In this document: piece after piece, positions 1-15,271 of the stretch | Layout of the letters: every line of letters begins with the position of its first letter | Position numbering within the stretch: the stretch's first letter is position 1 | Origin: Chrysomallon squamiferum | Taxonomy: Eukaryota > Mollusca > Gastropoda > Neomphalida > Peltospiridae | Reading direction: 5' to 3' | DNA: 64,000 nt | Assembly: GCA_012295275.1 (NCBI GenBank) | Contig: CM022665.1 | Location: 40,107,818-40,171,817 of the forward strand | Position numbers and translations under genes: made by a program | Notes under the pieces: generated by a model | Databases searched by the model: none | What the model was told of the DNA's origin: nothing | The model's input: the letters and a program-made list of their open reading frames with translations, nothing else

Positions 1-700
1 AGCTTTTTGGATTATGGAACTTTTCAGATTTCAGAATTTCAAATCAGGGATCCTCAAGCTACATTGTAAACATTCTTCAGATAGAAATACATCAAATTTT
101 AGATCCTAATTTTAAATTTACGACATTATTTTGTTTTATTTCTTACTTTATTTGTTTGTTTCTTAATTAGTTAATCTATTATTAGTTATTAATATTATTA
201 TTATTATTATTATTATTATATGCAAGTTATACTTATCATAACAATAGTAATTATTTCTGAATCTGAATTTTCTTTATTACCGTATTGCACAACTTCCATA
301 AGTAATAATTCAAATATAATTAACATAGCCATGGACTTTTGAATATGAATTTAAAATACACATTTGATAAAAAAAACCCCAGATTAAACAGTTTGAATTA
401 GATGTAGTTTTGGGTAATACAGTTGTCTGTAATACAGATTTTAGTTTCTTGTACTTAAACAGCATAAGAACATTTTCTATCTAAATATTCATCCGAAAAT
501 GCATAGTCAAAATAAGATGGATTCAATAAAACTTGGATTATATATAATAAAGTTTTTCATCTGGTCATATGATAATGCAGGGATGTAAAAAAATTAAAAT
601 ATTGCTTATGTCAAAATAATTAGGAGATTTTTACTTAAGTACTCTACATTATTTTTCATTTCATTCTCCTAACATACATGTAAAGTAAATTCATTTTTAG
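1..700. other. Intronic sequence upstream of the first visible SETD3 exon
   Basis: AT-rich sequence with a short ATT run near 195-220 and no open frame that I can attach to SETD3. It ends in a clear acceptor (pyrimidine-rich, then TTTAG) at 700, so it is read as intron. The 5' exons of the gene lie outside the window. Confidence 0.6.
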
Positions 701-3700
701 GCCTCAGAACTATTTCTCTCCATACCTAGAAAGCTGATGATGACTGTTGATTCAGCAAAGAAATCTGAACTAGGTATGTGTGTCTAATTTATCCGGGTTT
801 AAGTTTAAAATAATTGTACTTCAGGTAAAATATCAACATGGAAAACTTCACATCACAGACTATTTTTATAAGAAATTACCTATCATGACGTAACATCCCA
901 AATATATTTCATATGCTGTAGTCATAATTAAAAAAAAAAAATGTATTTATTTTTATTTTTATTTTTTTCAATCTTCTAAATAACAACTTTTGCTAATAAA
1001 TTTATGAAGATTAAACACCAAACTAGAAAATGTGTATAATCTAGTATTTTCTTTTCTTTCTTTCTTTTTTTAACAATGTCATGATTTAAACACAGTACTT
1101 TCTATCAGTTTGCCCACAGGCTGTTAGAATTTTATTGATTACCGTGAAAGATTATACATATTAATAGTTTGTATTTATTTACGTAATCCATTTCTTTCAC
1201 AATTTAAAAAAAAAAGAGTTATCTTCCCTTAACTGAAATTCTTGTAACATTTAACAAAAAAACAAAGCAGATTTGTGTACAAATTATGTATAGTTTCCAC
1301 TGAGGTTACTTAAAATTAAATAATAATATAACAGTTATTTATTTTATTTCGTTTTATTTTTATATAATTTTATTTCCGTTTTTTTGTGTGTGTTTTTTAG
1401 TTTTTGTTGTTGTTGTTATTATTATAATTATATTGTAGGAGCTCTCTATGCTGAAGACAGAATGTTACAAGCAATGCCTAATGTAACATTAGCACTACAC
1501 GTACTGTGTGAGAGAAAGAAGTCGGATTCTTTCTGGAAACCCTATATCGGTATCCTTTCACTAGTCAGATAAATTTTACTAATTTATATTTTTATTGCTA
1601 AGTCATGCTAAAGTTTATATTAAAAAAAAAGTTTTCTTCACCAGTAAAATAAAAATTTGATGATATGCACACATATAATCCAAATATATTTTCCATTTGC
1701 CTAAATTACTTTTATATATTATTATAACTGGTAACCAAACTTTGCTAATAATAAAGTGTAATATTTATATACTAATTACATATTGAGTGTTTATATTTCT
1801 ATACATAATCTTTGTTCATGTGCAATGTTTCTGTTACTGTCTAGGAGTTAGAGAAGCTAGGTTTGTTTTTAAGTCATTCATTCAGGTTTATTTCCTGATT
1901 TAATTCAGACATTCTTCCATCCAGCTACACGACACCATTATTCTTCAGTGTAGATGATCTTAACTGTTTGAAGGGATCCCCTGTTCATGGTAAATTTCAT
2001 TACACTCTGTATTTTTCAAAATCATGTTAACTGTTTCATAAAACTGCTGATTTTTAAAACAATCTCTATTTGTGTAAACGGAATGCCTAAATACATTTTT
2101 TTTTTTTTTAATACACTTATTTTAATTTTACTGTATGTTTCAAATTCTTGTTATCTTTTTTATGAAACTAAAATCTTTTAAACAATATTTGTCATTTTTT
2201 ATCATAGTATTTTTAATTTTCACAGTATGTTTCAAATTGATGTTATCTTTTTTATGAAACTATAATCTTTTAAAATATATTTGTAATGACAGAGTGCCTA
2301 AATATATTTTGTATCATGGTAATTTTTATTACATTATTTTTATTATTAGCATGTTTCAAAATCATGTTAACTCTTTTATGAAACTATGTACTGTTAAACT
2401 TAAAACATACTCTCTTTGTATTCATAAAAATGAGTACCAATATACTTTCTGTATCCAAGAGATTGTTTTATTAAATATAAAATATGTTTTTGAAAGCACG
2501 ATTTATAGTATAGCATAAAACTGATATTTTATATTATTCTTATAATTTTAGTAATATATTTTTAACTAACTTAATAATCTGACTTGCTAGTGTTGATTTT
2601 AAAATATATGCTAAATGTATGAACAAAACATTTGAATATATTAATACTTCACATGGATTATTTTATTAAGTATAAAAAAATTAAATCGCTGTTTGCAATA
2701 AGTGAAAAAAATGTATGGAGTAATGAGTTACCTGTTTCTAATTAAACAAAACAAGTAAACAAATGAACTAATTTTCCATCCTGTATATTACACATTTTTA
2801 TTAAATTATTCTTTGTTTGTTAGTTTGTTTATTTATTTATTTTATTAATTTGCAGGTGACTGTATTAGTCAGTATAGAAATATTGCCAGACAGTATGCAT
2901 ATTTCTACAGACTGCTACAGGTAAATAAAATACAAATCATTTATAAACAATGTTTTACCTCAGTAAGAAAAGAGCTTAGATGACAGTCTTGCCAATATAT
3001 ATCATTTAAGTTTGTTTTATTTTGTTTTGTTTATTTGTTTGTTTGTTTATTTTTTGTTCATAATGTCTGTTTCTTCATCTGTTTAAATGATTAAATAAAC
3101 TCACAATTTCACTGGAATGTAAAATAGTGATGGTTAAACTGCTTCACCTTTTATTTTTATGTTTTTTTTGTATATCATTATTATTATTATTACTATTATT
3201 ATTACTACTATTGTTATAATTATTATTATTACTATTACTATTAGTAGTAGTAGTATTATTACTGTTATTACTATTATTATTATTTTTATGATTATTAATA
3301 TTATTACTACTACTACTATTATTATTATTACTATTACTGTTATTATTATTATTATTGTTATTATTATAAACAGAAAAGTGCAGCAGCTGCTAATCTTGGT
3401 CTAAAAGATAGCTTCACATATGATGATTACAGGTAATGGTTTTATTAGTCCTTTATTTTTAAATTTTTTCTTAATTCTTTAATTTATTTTATTTATCAAA
3501 TTTCTTTTTTATTTTGAACCATTTGTTTTTTAATTTTATCACATTATATATTATTTTAAATTATTATAATTTCAGAAAAAAAAAAAGTATTTTATTTTTA
3601 AAATTATATTAAAATTATGTTTTACAGATGGGCTGTGTCAACTGTTATGACCAGACAAAATCAGATTCCAAGCCCAGACGGCTCTCTATCAAGTTTTGGA

Positions 3701-6539
3701 CTGATTCCACTGTGGGACATGTGCAATCACACTAATGGACATGTAAGTCTCTCTGTCTCTCTCCCATCAAACAATAGCTCAACACATTTTTCATTCACTT
3801 AAAACACACCTAACTTGAGTACGAGCTTAGAAACCTGAATTGTCTGACACAGATTCTCAGTGTGTGAGAGACTGAAACTGATAGAATGTTCTGGATGCAG
3901 ATATAGTGGTGGTGGTCTCTGTTTTAAACAGTTTCAATATTAATTTGATTTTTTAAATTATAAAACAAATCTGCCTTTTCTAATTACAGTATATCTATCT
4001 ATTCTTTGTCCAGTGAAAAAAATAAAAATTAAAAATTAAAAAATTAAATAAATAAATAAATATTGGTATTTGGTGGAGATTTTGGGGTGTTTTTTTTTGT
4101 TTCTTTTTGTTTTTTTCAGTCATAATGTGATATATGTGTGAATACAGATATAAAAAAATTAATTTTGGTATACAGTTCTTTTTTCTTTTCTTTTTTAAAT
4201 TTTCATTCTTTATTTATGTTTATTTTCAGTTCACTGCAGATTTCAATGTTGAGAAGGATTGTGGTGAATGTTACTGCCTGAGAGACTTTAACAAAGATGA
4301 ACAGGTGTGTAAAAAATACAGTTTATTTATTTATTTATTTAATTATTTATTTATATATTCATTTATTAGTTATTTATTTATTTATTATGACAGTGTATAT
4401 GATTGATAAAATTTGTGTATGTCATATACTTTATTGTTTTTAAATGTCTACAATCAGCCATAATATCATCATTATTATCACTACTATTATTATCTTCATT
4501 ATCATTTGCATCATCATTACTGTCATCATCATCATTATAATTTCATTATCACCATTATTATTATTATTCCATTTCGTTCTTCAGATTTACATATTCTATG
4601 GTGCAAGATCAAATGCTGAATTTCTTGTACATAATGGATTTGTTTATCCTGAGAATGAAAATGATAGATTGTGTCTGAAATTGGGTATGTATATTCTGTC
4701 TATATATTATTTTTATAATTCAGCTCAATAAATTATAGGGCTTTATTTTTTTTATTTTATTATTTATTTATTTTTTTCAAGAAAACAGTGAAACTAATCA
4801 AAGCTAATTTGAAATGAAGTCATTAATAAATATTTTTAACAGCAGGTTTTTATTATTATTTTCTAATGATACTAATGAAAAACAAAAACTTCGGCAGTAA
4901 TTGTACAGGCAATGTTTTTATCACTAGTGTGATGGATTATTTGGGTGATAGTCTTTTCTGTCCTGTATTTTAATGAATGTCCTTGGCCATTGTGTATTAC
5001 TTAACCTCTTTAAATATATTTTTTATCTTAGTTTTAATTTTTTTTTTTTTTTTTTATTATTATTATTATTTTTTTAATGCAGGAATTAGCAAAGGAGATC
5101 CTTTGTTTGGTTTGAAGTCAGAAGTATTATCTAAAGTTGGACTTGAACCGTAAGATATCATTAGTTTTATTTTGTTGTCAGTTTTATGTAGTTGTTATTT
5201 TTGTTTGTTTTTGGTGTGTTTCTTGATTTTGTTTGTGTTTTTTTCTTTATTATTCCGAATTTGCTGGTGATATCTGGTGCTTAACTTTTATCATTCTGTA
5301 ATGATGAATAATAAGATAACAAATTGTAATAAATGATTTGGCTAAGTATTTAACAGGTAGCATAATTAAATCCTGTGTTTCAGAATTACTAAATTTTATT
5401 AGTCCAAATCCTGGGATACATTTAACTACTATTTAAACTTACTCTTCTTACAGTCAATATCTAAAATAATTTGTTTCTTATTTCAGTTCCAGACTGTATT
5501 TTCTGCACTGTGGTAAAAATCCAATAGATGGAGACCTATTGGCTTTTCTTCGAGTTTTCAACATGGAGGAAGGTGAAACAAATATTAAAAATTAAAAATA
5601 AATTTAATTTAATATGCAAGCTATAATAAATGTAGGAAAAAGTATATTTTTTGGAGAGTAAGCTGCACATATTTTTAAAAATGTATGCTCAACATAATAC
5701 CAGTGACTGAAAAAAAGTTTTATTATGATGGTATTTTTAAAGAACTTTATTATATATATCACACTCACACTCACCGACACATATATACATATACACACAA
5801 GCACTCACCCATGAACATTCATGTATATAAATTTAAATATGTAACAAAGCACTGATATATTTGTTTACTTCAGACACTCTGAAAGAGAAGTTTTCTGGAG
5901 AAATGACAGTGGAAGACATGTTGAAACTGAAAGATCTGCGGCAACCGGTGTTACCAGAAAATGACCTCAAAGTGTGGAATTTCTTGGAGATGAGAGCCTC
6001 TCTGTTACTGAAGGCTTATCCAACTACCAGAGAGGTAACCAAAACAGTTAAATATAATTTCTCTGAATTTTTGATCTGATGTATTAGTAATAGATGTAGA
6101 ATACTGACGTCAAAATCATTCAGGACGACTAGGTGCAGTTTTTTAAATATTATTTTCACATTACTAGTTTGCTATTCAGAATGTGTCAATATTTTAATAG
6201 ATTTAAAATAGTGCTTTCATTTCTGTTAAATGGTTTACTTAAAAGAATTTTTTTTTCTGCTAACTAATAAGAGCATGCATATTTTCTCGATCAGTTTTCA
6301 TCATAAAACAGAAACTATATCACACGTAACAAAATGTTAAGAATCGAATTTTATGAGGTAAACAATCATTTATTTATTTGTTGTTGCAGGAGGACGAGGC
6401 TGAGTTACAGAAGGACTCACTGTCAGATGCTCACAGACTCGCGCGACAGCTCACAGTGTGTGAGAAACTCATTCTAGAAAACACTGTAAAATATGCTGCA
6501 AAAGCAAAATCGACAGAAACTTTGGAAAACGGCAGCTAG
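701..6539 (+). CDS. SETD3: SETD3 actin-histidine N-methyltransferase, 3' twelve exons (5' partial)
   Basis: SETD3 is a SET-domain enzyme that transfers a methyl group from S-adenosylmethionine to actin His73. Exons read by eye: 701-773, 1439-1549, 1909-1989, 2856-2920, 3374-3432, 3628-3742, 4230-4304, 4585-4684, 5083-5149, 5487-5572, 5874-6034 and 6390-6539. All have GT-AG borders and the phases join to 1,143 bases (380 codons plus TAG). Visible family landmarks are IPRKLMMTVDSAKK in the first exon, SFTYDDYRWAVSTVMTRQNQ across exons 5-6, the SET core IPLWDMCNHTNG in exon 6, and IFYGARSNAEFLVHNGF in exon 8, which holds the cofactor and catalytic Asn and Tyr region. The last exons match the Rubisco-LSMT-type substrate-binding domain (LLAFLRVFNMEE, VWNFLEMRASLLLKAYPTT). 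The protein ends soon after that domain and lacks the long acidic tail of the vertebrate enzyme. The N-terminal part is outside the window. The frame is unbroken, so the gene is probably functional. Confidence 0.95.
3175..3372. repeat. Degenerate ATT/ACT trinucleotide tract in a SETD3 intron
   Basis: An interrupted (ATT)n with TAC and TAG variants fills the intron right up to the acceptor of the exon starting at 3374. A similar tract at 4466-4570 precedes the exon at 4585. Open frames over these tracts encode only Ile, Thr and Ser runs and are not genes. Confidence 0.8.
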
Positions 6540-9299
6540 CACTCGTCGCTTGTTTAGTTTATAATGGAACTGTTTTTAGAAGATAAAAAAATTGTTCATA
6601 TTGAACTCCTTTTAACTTGGTTATAGTCTAAAAAATAATAATAAAAATTCAAAAATATACAATAAATGGTGAAAGTTTAAAACATCAGATTAACTCTTTG
6701 CACAAACCCAGAATTTATATGCTGATCCATTGAGAGTTTTATAGACAAATTTATCCACTTAGTGAATAGTGTAACTGGTTGTGAAAGTAAACTATACCTT
6801 GGCCTGTTGACTTGTGCACAACACCTTTTAAATAATTTATTATCTAAAAAGTAAACAGCTTTATTTTTGCATACATTTATCAACCATTTTGTCCTGATTT
6901 TAAAAATGATCATAGTTTATTTGTCCAAAAATGATTACTCTGTAATTATAATATTACACTGGTCCACTTCACTTACTCTACTGTGTTGAACAAATTCATC
7001 AGCATTATAAACTGGGGACATTATCTATCTAGTCAATTGAATAAACTTTGAATTATTGAACCATTTTGTCTACATTTTAAAATATAAATTTTGGATCTAT
7101 ATTAATTTTGTATTTCTTTAAGTGTGTGTGTGTGTGTGTGTGATTGTTTTTTTTACAGGAAATAAATATAATTTCTTAACATTTCAGAAGATATGTGTAA
7201 TGTCCGATTCACTCATGAAAATGGTAATGTAATACTGCAAGTAGATCATTGTCTGGCCCCCTAGTGAAAGAGAATTTAAGGAGGGAGGGTGCATGATGAT
7301 AGACCAGTGCAAGCACCAAAACCCATATTTCCTGTAACATATATACATATGTGTAAAATATATATAATTTTTTGGGGTATACCTACACTTTATCAATTTT
7401 TTAAATTAAATAGTTCCAGGGGTAACAGCCATTTTTATTTTATATATATATTTTTTTTATATATACGTGGCTTATATAATGTGAATTGTTATTGCGGAGA
7501 ATATTGCTTGTTTGTAGACAGCTACAGTCATCATTACACCAGCATTTGCTCAAAATTTAGAACTATGATAAATCTCTGAAGATGAGACAAGCTATTCAAC
7601 ATAACACATCTAACTGTAGTTATATATTTTTATAGTTAGATATATTTAATACTGCAAAAATTGACTTTTTAGGAAAGTGTATTTTATATTGAAATTTTAA
7701 AAGCTCACATATTCAGTAGTATGAATTGTTGCTTTTCAACATTAAACTGGATTGAAACTTTTATGTTTAAGTCATATATGTTATACACTGGAGTGTGTTT
7801 ATGTATGTATGTATGTGTGTGTGTGTGAGTATGTGTTTATATATACATATAGTTTTTATTGTTTATTTTTATTATACCAAATGTATATTTCCTTTTTTGC
7901 TGTGATTTGCGTGGCTTGTAGAAGATACCTGTGTAATTATACTTCATTCTTAAATATAAACAGAAATGTGTTTTCATAAGTTAATAAACACTTTTACGTC
8001 ATGGTTAAATGTTTTGTCATTTTATATATAACCTTTTTTTTTTTTTTTTTTTTTTTTTTCTTGATTGTTACCACTGGCTGGATTAAAGATGAAATTTTGC
8101 AATTATAGGATTTGTTATCTGTTTTAAAATTCAATTTATCCAGGTATATTTGTAGTGTTTTTGTATTTTGGTCATTTTATTTTTTTAAAAAGCTGCCTTA
8201 AAACAAAAATAATATCCATTTACAAATACTTTTTTCTTTCAGTTTTCTTTTTTTTGTTTTCTTTTTCAAAAAATGAAGTTACAATCATTATATTTTATAA
8301 AGTAAATGCTGAGAAAATATATAAATAACCATATTTTACATTGCTACAGATTCTTTATTATTATTATTACGTAAAATAAAATGAAAATGCATTTAACTGC
8401 TATATATTGTCTTTATTTATTTTTAAAAAGACTCCCACCAAGAAACCGCGATGAAAATTTATTCTCATCACAATATATTTATTAATAATTACCCCCAAAA
8501 TCACATAAGATGTTCAGATAAAAATATTTAGATTCAGTTACATATTTGTTGAATTATAATTTTTATTATTATTTTTTATTTTTTTCGTTTTATTTTGTAA
8601 TAGTAGTAGCAATAAAAGATATAATATTTTATGTCTACATTTAACCATGTTTGTCCCAGAAATGTATTTTTAAATTATGAATAAACCACATTCTTTCTAA
8701 ACCTAAATCAATATTGTATTAGTTATAATACGAAATAAACGCACACACCTATTTCCTTTATGTTTATCATTTATTCTTGAACAATATAGGGAAAATACTC
8801 AATTTTGATTGCATAATCGACCAGTCTGAAGTTGAATAATATACACCCATCAAACTTGCAGAGATGTTTATTTGTATTTATAAATGAAAATACGTTTTTC
8901 AGTTGTAAATACCATTAAAAATTAAATTAAATTGGATTTATCACTCAAGTCGATCGTACGTAGCCTACCTGAAAATTGAAACGTTTCTTCTTCTTCTTGT
9001 TTTTTTTTTTTTTTTTTTTTTCATGGAAGTAAAGAGCGGAACGACGATGTAACAATAAAAATATTATTATTATTATTATTCGTTTCTTTAGTCTTGGTGA
9101 AAAATTACTATTTTTTTTTTTTTTTTTTTTTTTTATCATAATAATGATCATTGTTAAAACAGAAATGCCGCCTCGATAAAGTGGTATTAATGCATTATTT
9201 CAAATAAAAGAACGTGTCTGAATATAAAATGAAGTGGGGTTGTACCATAGAAGTGACTTATGTCTCATTTCTTCAAATTTATATATATATTTTTTTTTT

Positions 9300-9331
<32 letters not shown>

Positions 9332-9423
9332 TTTATTTATGTTATTTTTTTTTATTATTTATTATTATGTTTTTTCCCACGTCCCTTAGGACTCACTCCC
9401 ACACGGACAACAACTGCAGTAAC

Positions 9424-9464
<41 letters not shown>

Positions 9465-10512
9465 CATTGAAACAAATTAATTCTGACTGTTACTTCAGAG
9501 AATTTGGCTTGTACATTTTTTAATTTTCTTTAGCATCAGTGGATCTATTTTAATCGTCTTTTCAAAGAGAGGAAAGGACATACCACTGTATGTGATGTAC
9601 GAATCACAAGACACTGGCTTGGACAGTAGAAGAAGACCCATTTGTCTGTCTTCAGAACTCGATTCTAAATTGACCGCGCACCAAGTAACCGCGCTTTGCT
9701 ACTGGAGCTAAGCCTTGTTCTGTCCTGAGCCCAAGTCTACTAGAAATACTAATAAATTACAAGTAAAAGACTTCACGCAAACTTCTGTCCACCTGCCGAG
9801 CAGTACATTGTTATGTTAACGATGATGTTGTAATAGTCAATTGGTGCTTGCCACGTTTCTTTTCTTTCTTAACCAAACAAAAATAAATCACACGTAACCG
9901 GTAAGTGAAATAAAACCAAAGACTGCATCCCCAAGTGTTACATACAGATATACTTCGTACCGTTTGGTTATAACTGTGTGTTAATGGAGGTGATATTTTC
10001 AATATATTCTTGTTTGTCAATATCCACCTCATTAAACCTGTCTATTTACATTTGATGTTTACTCTGGAATTGCAAACCCAGGAGACTGTCACAGTTAAAC
10101 GAACCTGCAAATAGATGGGGTTTATAATGCATAACGAACTGGAAAGCAAAACGCTATAGAATTAAATGTAATGGGCGAGCTCGCATAATTGTGTTTAAAT
10201 GGTTTCAAGGCTGAAGTACTTTTTAAGATAGTGCACGAAGTTTACTTTACTTGCTCGCTCGACCTTTCAAAATATCATGTTTCTGTGGGGGTTTTTAAAA
10301 ATTATTTCTAAGAAAAGTAGACACTGGCAGTGCAGCCTTCATGATAAAACTCACGCTTGAAGTTTCAGAGTCTCAAAGAGAAGTGCACGTACTATTAAGC
10401 CTGATTTAACGCAGATGCTGAGATTAATGTTTTTATTTAACAAGATGATGGACGATTTTACCTTGATGATCTGTCTTTACTCGAATGGTGAATTCTTTAA
10501 TATCGAATGACG

Positions 10513-10543
<31 letters not shown>

Positions 10544-10697
10544 TACTCAAATGGTGATCTGTCTTTAATGATGTTCTCTTGGCATTCAAGGAAAGGAAAT
10601 TAGAGGAGCTCTACAGACAAGTTTTCTTGCTCTGAAATAACTCAGAATTTAATATTTGAAACTTTGATAACATTTCAACGTATTAAACTAATTTCAG
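6540..10697. other. SETD3 3' UTR and intergenic / first-intron sequence
   Basis: After the SETD3 stop there is an AATAAA at 6661-6666, which could serve as a poly(A) signal. The rest is AT-rich with a GT tract (7121-7142), poly-T runs (8034-8059, 9001-9021, 9112-9134), an AAT tract (9424-9463) and another poly-T near 10520-10543. I see no convincing exon. Any 5' exon of the downstream cyclic-nucleotide-binding gene should lie here, but I could not identify one. Confidence 0.5.
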
Positions 10698-11018
10698 CCA
10701 ATTTAATTAAGGATATACCGCGAGTTAGAACAATGCAGAGTGAAAGATTGTTTCAAATGGGAAATCTGACACATCGGCGAGTGGCCATCTTGCTGAAAAA
10801 ACCTCCAGAACAGAGAGATTCTGTCGAGATCGAAATTGTAAAAGAGTGGCTGAAGAAGAAAAGTCAGTTGTTGAACGGCATACAAGCGGGTAAGAGGAAT
10901 GAACAAACGAACGAACGAACGAATCAACCAACCAGACTGTCTACGAATGAATGAATTAATATTTGTATACTTTAATATTTATTGTTTTAGATAACAGATA
11001 TGTTTCTGATATAACGAT

Positions 11019-11108
<90 letters not shown>

Positions 11109-11533
11109 CACATCATAAAGTAACCATCAATTATCAGCAACGGATTTTTTTTTATGTAAACCTACCCATATGCAGGAAAGAAGAACATACAATGATGTTT
11201 TATGAAACATTTGTTAGGTACTGGCTGAAAATAAAAATAATCCATTGAAAACATTGATGTTGAGTTAATGAGACAAGTTTAAAAATATCGTTTTTTCCTG
11301 TTTGGTCAAGTTGTGTATAAAGGATCCCTGTTAATGATAACCAATAGTGCTATTCTGGTAGGTGTTCACTTTTGTATCATCATCATATCATCATTGTTGT
11401 TGATGTTTTTGTTGTAGTTGTTATGATTAATATTAAAATTCGCTGAAATATTATTAATACATATTATTGCATTCATTCAGTTCCAGAGATTTATCTGGAA
11501 ATAATGATCAAAGACAGACGCGTTTAAAAAAAT

Positions 11534-11570
<37 letters not shown>

Positions 11571-13022
11571 CTACACATAAACATACACAGATAAATAAAT
11601 TGACAATAAAAAAAAAAATAATAATAATAATAAAAAAATAAAAATAATAAATAATTAATGATGATGATGATGATAAAAATAATAATAAATAGAAATGGGT
11701 GTCCGATTTGCGCTTTCTTCTTGGATCCATCTTTGGGCGACAACATGTTTTCATACGTCATCTTTTGAAAAGCTAAATTTCCTACATTGCTTCTTAATTA
11801 GATAAATTAGTTTATAAATACGAAAATAAATCAACTGACTATTACTGAGGCAAAATATTTAAACAATTCCGCATCTCGAAAAATATAATTATTATAAATA
11901 CAACGACACAACACAATACGTGTTTACTTGTACCGTGAATACATACTTCTTTTGCTTTATTCTGTTTCAGAAAGAATTTCCAAACCGCGTCTCAAAATGA
12001 GAAACGTTTTCTCTGTCTGGACATTTTTTTTTTTTTTTTTTTTTTTTCATGCTAATATAATCATTTTCTAGAAATGTGCCCATGATTAATTTCATAGGTA
12101 TCGTCGAAATTAGATTAGAAATTACAAAATCAATATTAATATGCATTTTAGATCAGTCGATCATGTGCAGTTAAACTGAAAATCGTTTACCGCGCAGGCA
12201 GACTTCGGGAATAATTAATCGACTGGTCAAAACCAAAACAGCGCACCTCCGCACGTTTCCCCGTAATTAATCACAGAACATTGATTGTAATTCTGTGATC
12301 ATGGTCTAATTTAGAGGCCGTCTGCGTTCTTTCCCACAAACACGTTTTGCACGTGCATTATTATTAATATAGCTTTCTTTTTTTATATAGCCTTGACGTT
12401 GTTGTAGTCAGTCGTTTCCTTGTCATTGTGTTATTATTGCAAGTTGTTGTTGCTGTTGTTGCTGCCATTATCATTTTCGTCATTACAGTTATTTTTTTCT
12501 AATGACGCTGCTGTTGCTGTTACAGATAATAAAATGCTTAATCAAACAGCATCGAATATTAAAATTATCTTTTCCTTTATTTTTTTCCTGAATCTTTGAC
12601 ATGTCAAAACATTTTATTAATTTATTTATTTATTTAACTTGTTTGAATTATTCTTAGGAAAAAAAAATAATAATAATAAGAAGAAGAAGAAGTAAATAAA
12701 TAAATAATCTAAAAAGAAAAACAAAATTCTGTTTTAGTTTCCATTAATGAATTTATTGGCAAATTTTGTTCATTTACACTGAATATTGTGAGCATAACTT
12801 TCAATGTGTAGCTTAATTATTAATTAGAAAAACAAAGAAATAAATAATAATTGTCCCACTCTCTTCTAAATCACCGTATTGTTTTCTCTAAGTTTATTTT
12901 TAATTATTTTATTATTTTTTATTATTATTATTATTTTCTTCTTTTTTTTTTAAATTTATTTATTTATTTATTTATTATTATTTTAGGGTTGTTTTCTTTT
13001 TCTTATTATATTTGTTCAATTG

Positions 13023-13054
<32 letters not shown>

Positions 13055-13358
13055 GTTGTTGTTGTTGTTGTTTTTTTTTGTTTTTTTTTTTGTTTTGTTT
13101 TTTTCTTTTTTATTTGTTCTGTTTTTGTTTGACATTGTGTTGTTATTTAGGAAAGAAAAATCCTAATTTTAGAGTACTATCGATTATACGCACTTAATTT
13201 CCTTTTCTTCTCGAATCGAGCACAACAAATGATGTCAAGTTTACGTTATACATTTTCTGATTCATTTCAGACGTCTTACACGATGTTGTGAAGCACTGTG
13301 AATACATGAAAGCGGTAACCAATGACGTCATCATTAAACAGGGAGAACCAGGCAAATG
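10698..13358 (+). CDS. Cyclic-nucleotide-binding-domain protein, two exons (partial)
   Basis: Exon 10698-10889 follows a TTTCAG acceptor and ends in GCGG before GTAAGA. Exon 13271-13358 follows TTTCAG and ends AAATG before GTAAGA. The phases join exactly. The first exon encodes NLTHRRVAILLKKPPEQRD and then EIVKEWLKKKSQLL, a helical lead-in typical of proteins with cNMP-binding domains. The second encodes DVVKHCEYMKAV followed by DVIIKQGEPGK, the start of the beta-barrel of a CAP/PKA-type cNMP-binding domain. The phosphate-binding cassette would come in a later exon that is not visible before the gap at 15635. Candidate families are EPAC/RapGEF-like, PKA/PKG-like or CNBD1/2-like; I cannot choose among them. 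An ATG at 10664 lies within the open frame, but the strong acceptor at 10697 argues for an upstream exon. Confidence 0.65.
11023..11105. repeat. (AG)n microsatellite
   Basis: About 40 uninterrupted AG units just downstream of the first cyclic-nucleotide-binding exon, in its intron. Confidence 0.95.
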
Positions 13359-15222
13359 GTAAGAATGGCTTTGTGTTTCTCTCTAGATTTATGTTCTTGT
13401 TCTCTCTTGTTCAGTTTTATTTTATTATTATGACTGTTAGTCATTATATTTTTCTTCTTCTCTTGTTTCTCTTCTTTTTCTTGTTATCGTTCTTGTTGTT
13501 GTTGCTATTATTGTTATTATTATTATTATATATATTTTTTAAATTCATTATACGATCACCTTTGTTGTTACTATTAAGGTTAAGCAACTGTTGTTTTCGT
13601 ATTTTTTCTGTTCACGCAAAATTCTATTTGTTTTGCATCCTTACGAATATGTTTCTCACGCAAATTGTTTAACCAAGCATATACTCAATGTGTCATCTGA
13701 TTTATTATTATTATCCGTAATGTTACATGACATGTATAAAATACAACTCCTTAATAACATCTAAGGCACGTAGACCACGCACGTGGACATTCTATACAGA
13801 AGGGAGTTTTGTGAAACCAAGACCCACCCGATTCCCGATTCCGATAGGTGTCAATTAACAGGGTATTCATACTTGGAACTGTCCTGGTGAGATTGAGGCT
13901 AAATGTCACATTAAAACTGGTAATTACAATAAAATACAATTAATGAACAGTAGTGTCAAATACATTAATTAGTAACCTTATTATTTTTGTCAGCTGGATG
14001 TCGTAGACGAAGTCATGTTGTGTCGTAGACTGCTTTAGCCTACACGATAGTATCGCACAATGGCTGACCTGTCAGATCACAATGTCTTGCGATTCTGGTA
14101 TAAACAGAAAAACAACTGAATTAAAACGTAGGCTATGTCAAATGCGGGTGGGATAAATCTGCGGTTCATTTTGATTGTGAAGTAAAAACTCATTCTTTAA
14201 GTTACATCCACCACAATAACAGCGCACCTCACTTTCTGAAGCCATGGTTACCCCCTCTGATAAAGTAAAAGGCAAAAGATTTCTTTTGTTTGAGAAATCG
14301 TAAATTTGCCCTTTCTAAAGACAGTGAAAACTAAGAATATATTAGTATCAGTCGTTGCTTTGATACAAATATTCTTGGTTATATTCCAATCGATATATCT
14401 TTACAAAAAAGTACTTTTAAGTTTAGGCAACCAGTTATGACGTTATCGAGAAACTGATGACGTCCATTCATCTGTGGTTTAATGTCAGACTGGTTCGGAA
14501 CTTTTTTGCTTTTTAAAAGAGTACATTTTATACATTTACAAACATGTAACTCTAGAAAAACGTATGTATTTTGTTAGTCTAACTAATCATCTTTAATTCA
14601 TATTTGTAGTATAAATTATTAATTATTGCTTTTAGTAATATAAATATTTAATTATTATTTTCAGTAATATGAATTATTTATTATTAATTTTTTCCTGATC
14701 GATGATAATTACACTGTTAATTACATTTATTGATACTTTTGATAAGCAACTAACGTACAGATTTTATTCAGCCCGTGTTACCGCTGTGTAGTTTTAAATT
14801 TAATTCATGTCGTAGTCTCCTCACCCTCCATACTATTCTGCAGACTGATGTTACCATTTTTACATATTGAAAATATTTGATCTAGAAGGCGTAGTTCGCT
14901 ATCAATTTCAGGGCAGCTCGGTGGAGTAGTTTAAGCGCTATATGATGTCTACTCTGATCGATTCAGCTAAGTCAGGCCATAACTTAATCTTACTTGTTTA
15001 TATATAAAACACAATTTCGTCTGAACATTTGCACGAACTGATAAAATATTACTCTAACGGAGCCATACTGATTCGCACTGTATACTGTTTTTCCTGATCA
15101 AACACTCCAAAGCTGTCTACAAAATAAGTACATTCATTGCAAAGCCATCAGCAAGGCAGGGTTAAGATCTCTCAGGACGCATTAAGCACTAAAAAAATTA
15201 GTCTCTGTGGGGTTTTTGTGTA

Positions 15223-15271
<49 letters not shown>
